Made by a program: the position numbers and the translations under genes. DNA of 64,000 nucleotides from Panulirus ornatus (Eukaryota > Arthropoda > Malacostraca > Decapoda > Palinuridae). The notes beneath the pieces are model-generated. The model worked only from the letters and a program-made list of their open reading frames with translations. It was not told the origin of the DNA and did no database searches. This document shows, piece by piece, positions 59,640 through 64,000 of the stretch (position 1 is its first letter; each line of letters starts with the position of its first letter). The stretch lies in contig NC_092228.1 in NCBI RefSeq assembly GCF_036320965.1, positions 13,417,807-13,481,806 on the forward strand, given 5' to 3'.

Positions 59640-59642
<3 letters not shown>
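58896..59642. other. Unique sequence with purine-rich tracts
   Basis: atagaagacctccgaaggtg at 59097 is a lone match to the GACCTCCGAA family. GAGGA/GGGG-rich 59340-59640. Short GA at 59213-59231. No gene recognised. Confidence 0.45.

Positions 59643-59698
<56 letters not shown>
59643..59698. repeat. (GA)n microsatellite
   Basis: 28 perfect units, followed at 59713-59725 by a G13 run. Confidence 0.98.
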
Positions 59699-59701
<3 letters not shown>

Positions 59702-60014
59702 GTAGAGTCTGTGGGGGGGGGGGGGAAGAAGATAAGACAGTCATCGATCATATCTAATATTTTCCGATGGCTGGCTGGCTGGCGAGGCTCGGTGGGAGGA
59801 GGGCAGTTCGGCACACTAGGCTCACGAGTGATGGCTCGAGTTCCAAACTTTATGACTTCATCACACACAACCCACCAGGACCGACACACTCACTCACACC
59901 ACACACCACCTCCCTCCCCGGCGCACTCGGCCAGAGCGAGAGGAGACGGCAGGGCAGCGTCCAACATTGAGTACAAGCCACTGTCCTGGAGCGAGGACCA
60001 CAAAGCATTGAGGG
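59699..60014. other. Short unique segment
   Basis: No feature recognised. Confidence 0.3.
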
Positions 60015-60266
60015 TACTAAAGACACAGGACCTTCCAGGAGCTCCAAATGCTCTTGGTCCGTGAGCCGAGTTATGAGGATCTTCCAGCATGTCTCAATTA
60101 CCGAGAGGCTTTTGAAAGGAATCCAGCAGGTCCACAAGGCTACTAAAGACACAGGACCTTCCAGGAGCTCCAAATGCTCTTGGTCCGTGAGCCGAGTTAT
60201 GAGGATCTTCCAGCATGTCTCAATTACTGAGAGGCCTTTGAAAGGAATCCAGCAGGTCCACAGTCA
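60015..60266. repeat. 126-bp tandem duplication
   Basis: tactaaagacacaggacctt starts at 60015 and 60141. The two 126-bp copies differ at only a few bases (ttaccgag/ttactgag, cttttg/cctttg). 126 is 42 codons, so frames on both strands run through. Confidence 0.97.
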
Positions 60267-60790
60267 TTTACAGGGCTACTTAAATTCCAGTATTTTACGA
60301 TCGACAACAGGGGCTAGACTGTCAAGGCTACTTAAATTCCAGTATTTCCAGATCCACAGGGTGGGGTAAGATTGCCATAAACACAACAGAATTTTCTACA
60401 AGAATCAGATAAACCTGTTGGCTTAGGGGTTCCAGAACTCCCGTCAGTTCCCGAGTCTACACGAGGTCTTATTTGTGCGAGTTAAAACATCCAGCAAGTT
60501 GGCATCTACCAACAAAAGCCTCTTAACTACGAAATTTCCAGGGGGTTCCAGATGTTCCAGGTCCATAAACGGGGCTAGTTTCACAAGGAGTCCCAGATTC
60601 TGGAAGCCTTCCAAAACCCGTCACTGTCACAAAGAGGCCACCATAAATTCTAAAAAGCTCCGCATCCATCACCAGGTCTTGTTTTACCAGGACGTTCCAG
60701 CGTCTCTTGTGTTCCAGGTCCACCACGGTTGGGTGAAGTACCAGCACTTCCAGGTCCGTCTGCACAGGGACAGGTAGATATCCCCCCATG
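60267..60790. repeat. Degenerate repeat ladder with TTCCAGGTCCA words
   Basis: ggctacttaaattccagta is present at 60272 and 60325. ttccaggtccat, ttccaggtccac and ttccaggtccgt recur at 60555, 60710 and 60747. These look like decayed versions of the ccagcaggtccacaaggct module in the 126-bp unit. No gene inferred. Confidence 0.55.
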
Positions 60791-60902
60791 AATACGAGGC
60801 ATGATTTCCCCTTTTTACCCGATAACGAGCCAACGGCCCATCTCGTTCACTAACAGCCGGCTGGACCATTAACGTCATCCACAGCATGCCTAGCCAGACA
60901 CA

Positions 60903-60934
60903 ACAGCAGGAGCAGCAGCAGCAGCAGCAGCAGC
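60903..60934. repeat. (CAG)n trinucleotide tract
   Basis: About ten CAG units with one GAG. It would code polyglutamine or polyserine, but no surrounding frame looks like a gene. Confidence 0.9.
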
Positions 60935-61812
60935 TGAAGGTTATAGGCTACGGCCTGTCATCCAACTGATGATGCCGGAATTGGCCAGGACGCCAACACC
61001 CTCCCTCCTCCTCTTTCTTTCTATACACGACACTCGTTATCGACGAAGTCATAAAGGCCAGCCTGGAATAATCCCTGGGACACTGATGACCCTCCACGAT
61101 AATGACGGAGTGAGGACTCTGACGGCTCTGGTCCCTACCCGACCAAGCAAGCAAGACCTTGGAGTCGTGTGAAGGGGGAAACTAGTCCGACTCGTGGACT
61201 TCTGGTTAGAGATGTTTGAAGCAAGGGGTCACTGTGGCACGGAGCCATGGTCAAAGAAGCGGGAGTCACTCTGCAAGGCACGAGTTGGTAGGAACAGTAC
61301 CAGTATCTACAATGTCTCCCCTGTCCAACACCACACCACATCCTGAATCCAACGTGTCTACACTTCTCCACGTAAACTGTTCAAGATGAGGTGTTTCAAC
61401 ACTGAAATTCATCCTGACGTAGGGAAAACCCTCCACAGAATTTCATGTCGTACTATGTCATTACTCCTACGTTTTCTACGTGTTTAACCCATTACCATAA
61501 AGTATCGTATGGATCCTCCCTCCAGGTAAACAAGCTGTGGCGTTGGGTTTTGACGATGTTCACACATGAGGCTCTTCAAGGCCATCACCGTCGTCATCAG
61601 CCATGTTTATAAAGACACAGATCCCTGAGCAGTTAATCCCTCCGTCAGCTGGGAGACACTGAGACCCTAACATTCAACCAGTCCCCTACTAGCCTCGCGC
61701 TCCACCGTGCTGACAACACAGGACGCCGTACTGCTATAGGCCACTTCGCTAGTGCTCCTGTTTGCCACATTTCGGGACGCACCGTGAGCAAGCGTCCACC
61801 ACCTGGTTTCTT
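60935..61812. other. Unique sequence, no gene seen
   Basis: Balanced unique DNA, no recognised feature. Confidence 0.4.
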
Positions 61813-61844
<32 letters not shown>

Positions 61845-61891
61845 TCTCCCTCTCCAGTGAGGTGGAGGTGGGTCTTACACACACACACACA

Positions 61892-61960
<69 letters not shown>

Positions 61961-61998
61961 CAGTGAGGTTGAGGTGGGTCTTACACATACACACACAA
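61813..61998. repeat. Duplicated (CT)n(CA)n unit
   Basis: ctccagtgaggtggaggtgg (61852) and ctccagtgaggttgaggtgg (61959) are each followed by gtcttacacacacaca. The repeated ~107-bp unit carries (CT)n and (CA)n of different lengths. Confidence 0.93.
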
Positions 61999-62615
61999 GT
62001 CCACCCTGCAGCTGCACTCTCAGTTACCATCACTTATCCTGCTGCCTCATATCCATCCGTCAACCCCTGATGATACCCGCAGTGTCCACCACTTATCCTG
62101 CCAGCTTTACCTTGACTTCGTCCATAATTCTCCCCAAATCCTTCACTTTTTCAGGATCATTTTTTGGGGGATAATAATCAGTTTATGGCGTTCCAGGAAC
62201 CGTAACTGTCCTCTACCAGTATCGTATTCTACTTCTCCCTTGTTGGTTGGCGCAGTCTGTCCGTCTGTTCGCAACCAAGCCATAAAGTTTTATCTGCAGC
62301 TGTTCGATACACCATGAATCCGATTTTACAGCTTAGGGCTACAGAGTTTCTGAAATCTGTGGGGAGAAGCACTCGCTATGTCGCTGGCTACGAAGAACAG
62401 TTCTTTATCCTTGTACTGCCTCTTCGACGTGGCCCTTCGTTATCACTGGCTTGGCAAAGACGTCCAAGTTCTTATATATGATTAACTGGGATATTCAAAC
62501 CCCAGCTGTCTGCCTCGTAGGGCCGTCTCTCGCGTCATGGTTCGGAAACCGCTGCAGCTCCCTCCAGTGGGTGGCAGAGACGTGCAGGCAGACGCGCGAT
62601 ATCTTTTCCTACCTA
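61999..62615. other. Unique sequence, no gene seen
   Basis: No recognised feature. Confidence 0.4.
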
Positions 62616-62791
62616 GAGCACAACGGCAGTTCCCCTGAGCACCATGTGAACGACCTCTGAGCACGACGGTACGGCTTTTTGAGCACACGACGGTACGACA
62701 CCTTGAGCACAACGGCAGTAACCCCGAACCACGACGGTACGACCCTTGAGCACGACGGTACGACCCTTGGGCACGACGGTACGACCCTTGG
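62616..62791 (+). repeat. 21-bp dispersed motif, about 8 forward copies
   Basis: gagcacgacggtacgaccct units, diverged on the left (cacaacggcagttcccct) and nearly perfect on the right (62730-62791). Confidence 0.92.
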
Positions 62792-64000
62792 TTAGGATAT
62801 CAATGTATAGCCTTGGACCTGACCCTTAACACAATCAAGACGTTAACCTTAAGCGATCCAAGACTCTTGTCTGTGAGGGTAGCCGAGACGAGCGCCAGAT
62901 CTCAAAAGCAACAAAAAAAACGACAAAAAAAAAACGTAAAAAAAAAACCGCTGATAATTTCACGGGTGATAAATCAATCGTGGAGACGTCAAAAGAAAGT
63001 GTTGAGGTATAAAATAATTGGTCCATAAACTGGGCTCAGTTATTGTTGGCGATGATTTATCGCGTAAGACAGCCCCTAGGGTTAAAACCTATTGGGGGAG
63101 GAGCTGTGCTGTTCTGCGAAATATTGTCCCCGTAAATTATATCAAAATACAGCCGTCTCCTACGGCAACAGTCAAGCCAAAAAATGGTCTAAAAAGAAAA
63201 AAACCCTGGAGAGTTTAATCCTCACACTCACACTAAAACACGACCCGTATAAAAATAAAATTCTCATAATGCCAGATACGAAAAAAAATCATAAAAGAAA
63301 AAAATCGAACACATCAGCACGACGTTTTTCAAGAAATAATCTACACAATGCCCTTGTGAGTCTCAAGAAAGATAACGCCGCCGTTTCTATACGGTGTAAA
63401 GTAAACAGACGGTGGGAAATTAATCACAACAGCCTTGGCTGCGCGCGGTAAAACAACGCGGCGTTGCCACGTCGCCGGAGCGTTGTTGGTGTCGTCACCT
63501 CCTCCGCCCATGGCCCCCCTCACACGACAATGGGACTAATTTACGTATTTATCTAAGTCCTACAATACACTGCACGAAACGTATATGCTCAACTTCTGGC
63601 CCAACCTATCTTCTCGTACAGTATATTGTCAAACAGACTACATAATTGTATCTTGTTACAGACCAGGGGAAGTGCACGTACAATATCAATTGCCTACTTT
63701 TAACACTACCCAAGTTCATATGTTAATTCATTTCTATTTTCACCTTATTAACACTGGAGCGGGGGTCCGCTACCTGCTACCTTTCTGAACTAGTTGGGCC
63801 ACTTTAGCGTTTGGTAATCAGTGATTGGCACGTATATACTCAACGCAACATCTGACGGGGGGAAAAATACCTCAAAATAATCAAAACACGAAAATCAGGA
63901 ATAGCAGAAAAACAATGCCAAAAATCAGGTATATAGAACATGAACCACTGAACGTATACACTACGAGGCATTTCTTTTTTTTAAGGCATAAAACATATTT
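62792..64000. other. Unique A-rich sequence with a candidate regulatory island
   Basis: A8-A9 tracts at 62910-62950 and 63280-63305. 63320-63480 is compact unique DNA with cacaatgcccttgtg (SoxB-like ACAAT halves), gtaaacagacggtgg and gggaaattaatcacaacagc, then a CpG-rich stretch. No gene recognised up to the window end. Confidence 0.4.

Noticed and set aside
60903..60934. Polyglutamine coding tract
   Set aside because: CAG tract is short and the surrounding frame is closed by stops soon after on both sides.

Overview
This window looks like intergenic or intronic DNA from a repeat-rich animal nuclear genome, most likely a decapod crustacean. The evidence is the very high density of long perfect dinucleotide arrays ((GA)n, (CA)n, (TA)n), many unrelated minisatellites of 16 to 126 bp period, decayed non-LTR retrotransposon (LINE) pieces, and a LINE 3' tail (AT-rich, with the core tcccgcgtttgcgaggtagc) that I remember as recurrent in decapod sequences. 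The species assignment is from memory and was not checked. There are no bacterial-type operons, and I see no convincing intact protein-coding gene, tRNA, rRNA or snRNA. The longest open frames (for example both strands of 46.25-48.54 kb) are by-products of tandem repeats.

Layout. 0-3.6 kb: (AAT)n, a 16-bp array, a diverged ~86-bp repeat, a 30-bp array and a LINE C-terminal relic (2058-2340, +). 3.6-6.2 kb: two LINE 3' tails set in (TA)n tracts; the second is joined to a reverse transcriptase fragment (5758-6117, -). The first lies inside a 17-bp perfect inverted repeat (3594-3610 / 3934-3950). 6.2-20 kb: 55-bp, C-rich, 21-bp, G-rich, 27-bp, 30/31-bp and 80-bp arrays, a third LINE tail (15607-15935, -), and unique islands at 9.16-9.36 and 11.43-11.52 kb that look like regulatory DNA. 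20-33 kb: mostly unique sequence, then 38-bp, ~38-bp, 29-bp, 62-bp and 32/34-bp arrays. 33-46 kb: CA/GA/TA arrays around unique blocks (34.06-34.81, 38.55-38.65, 44.9-45.2 kb), a LINE C-terminal relic (37789-38073, +) and two abutting minisatellites (39.66-41.01 kb). 46-51 kb: a 2.2-kb 33/34-bp G-rich array, a 51-bp array and a 33-bp array. 51-64 kb: unique sequence, a 47-bp array carrying TGACGT and CACGTG in each unit (56.64-57.43 kb), a LINE C-terminal relic (58690-58895, -) and a 126-bp duplication.

Adding up the listed intervals gives roughly 19-20 kb (about 30 percent) of tandem repeat. Three dispersed families link separate loci: the 21-bp GAGCACGACGGTACGACCCTT motif (nine clusters, at least four in both orientations), the AGACCTCCGAAACCATCG/GGTAAGG family (80-bp and 62-bp arrays plus single copies), and the ~86-bp family at 0.8, 11.0 and 35.1 kb. 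No genes work together here. The biological interest lies in how these repeats arise, move and fold, and in a few unique blocks that may be conserved regulatory elements.
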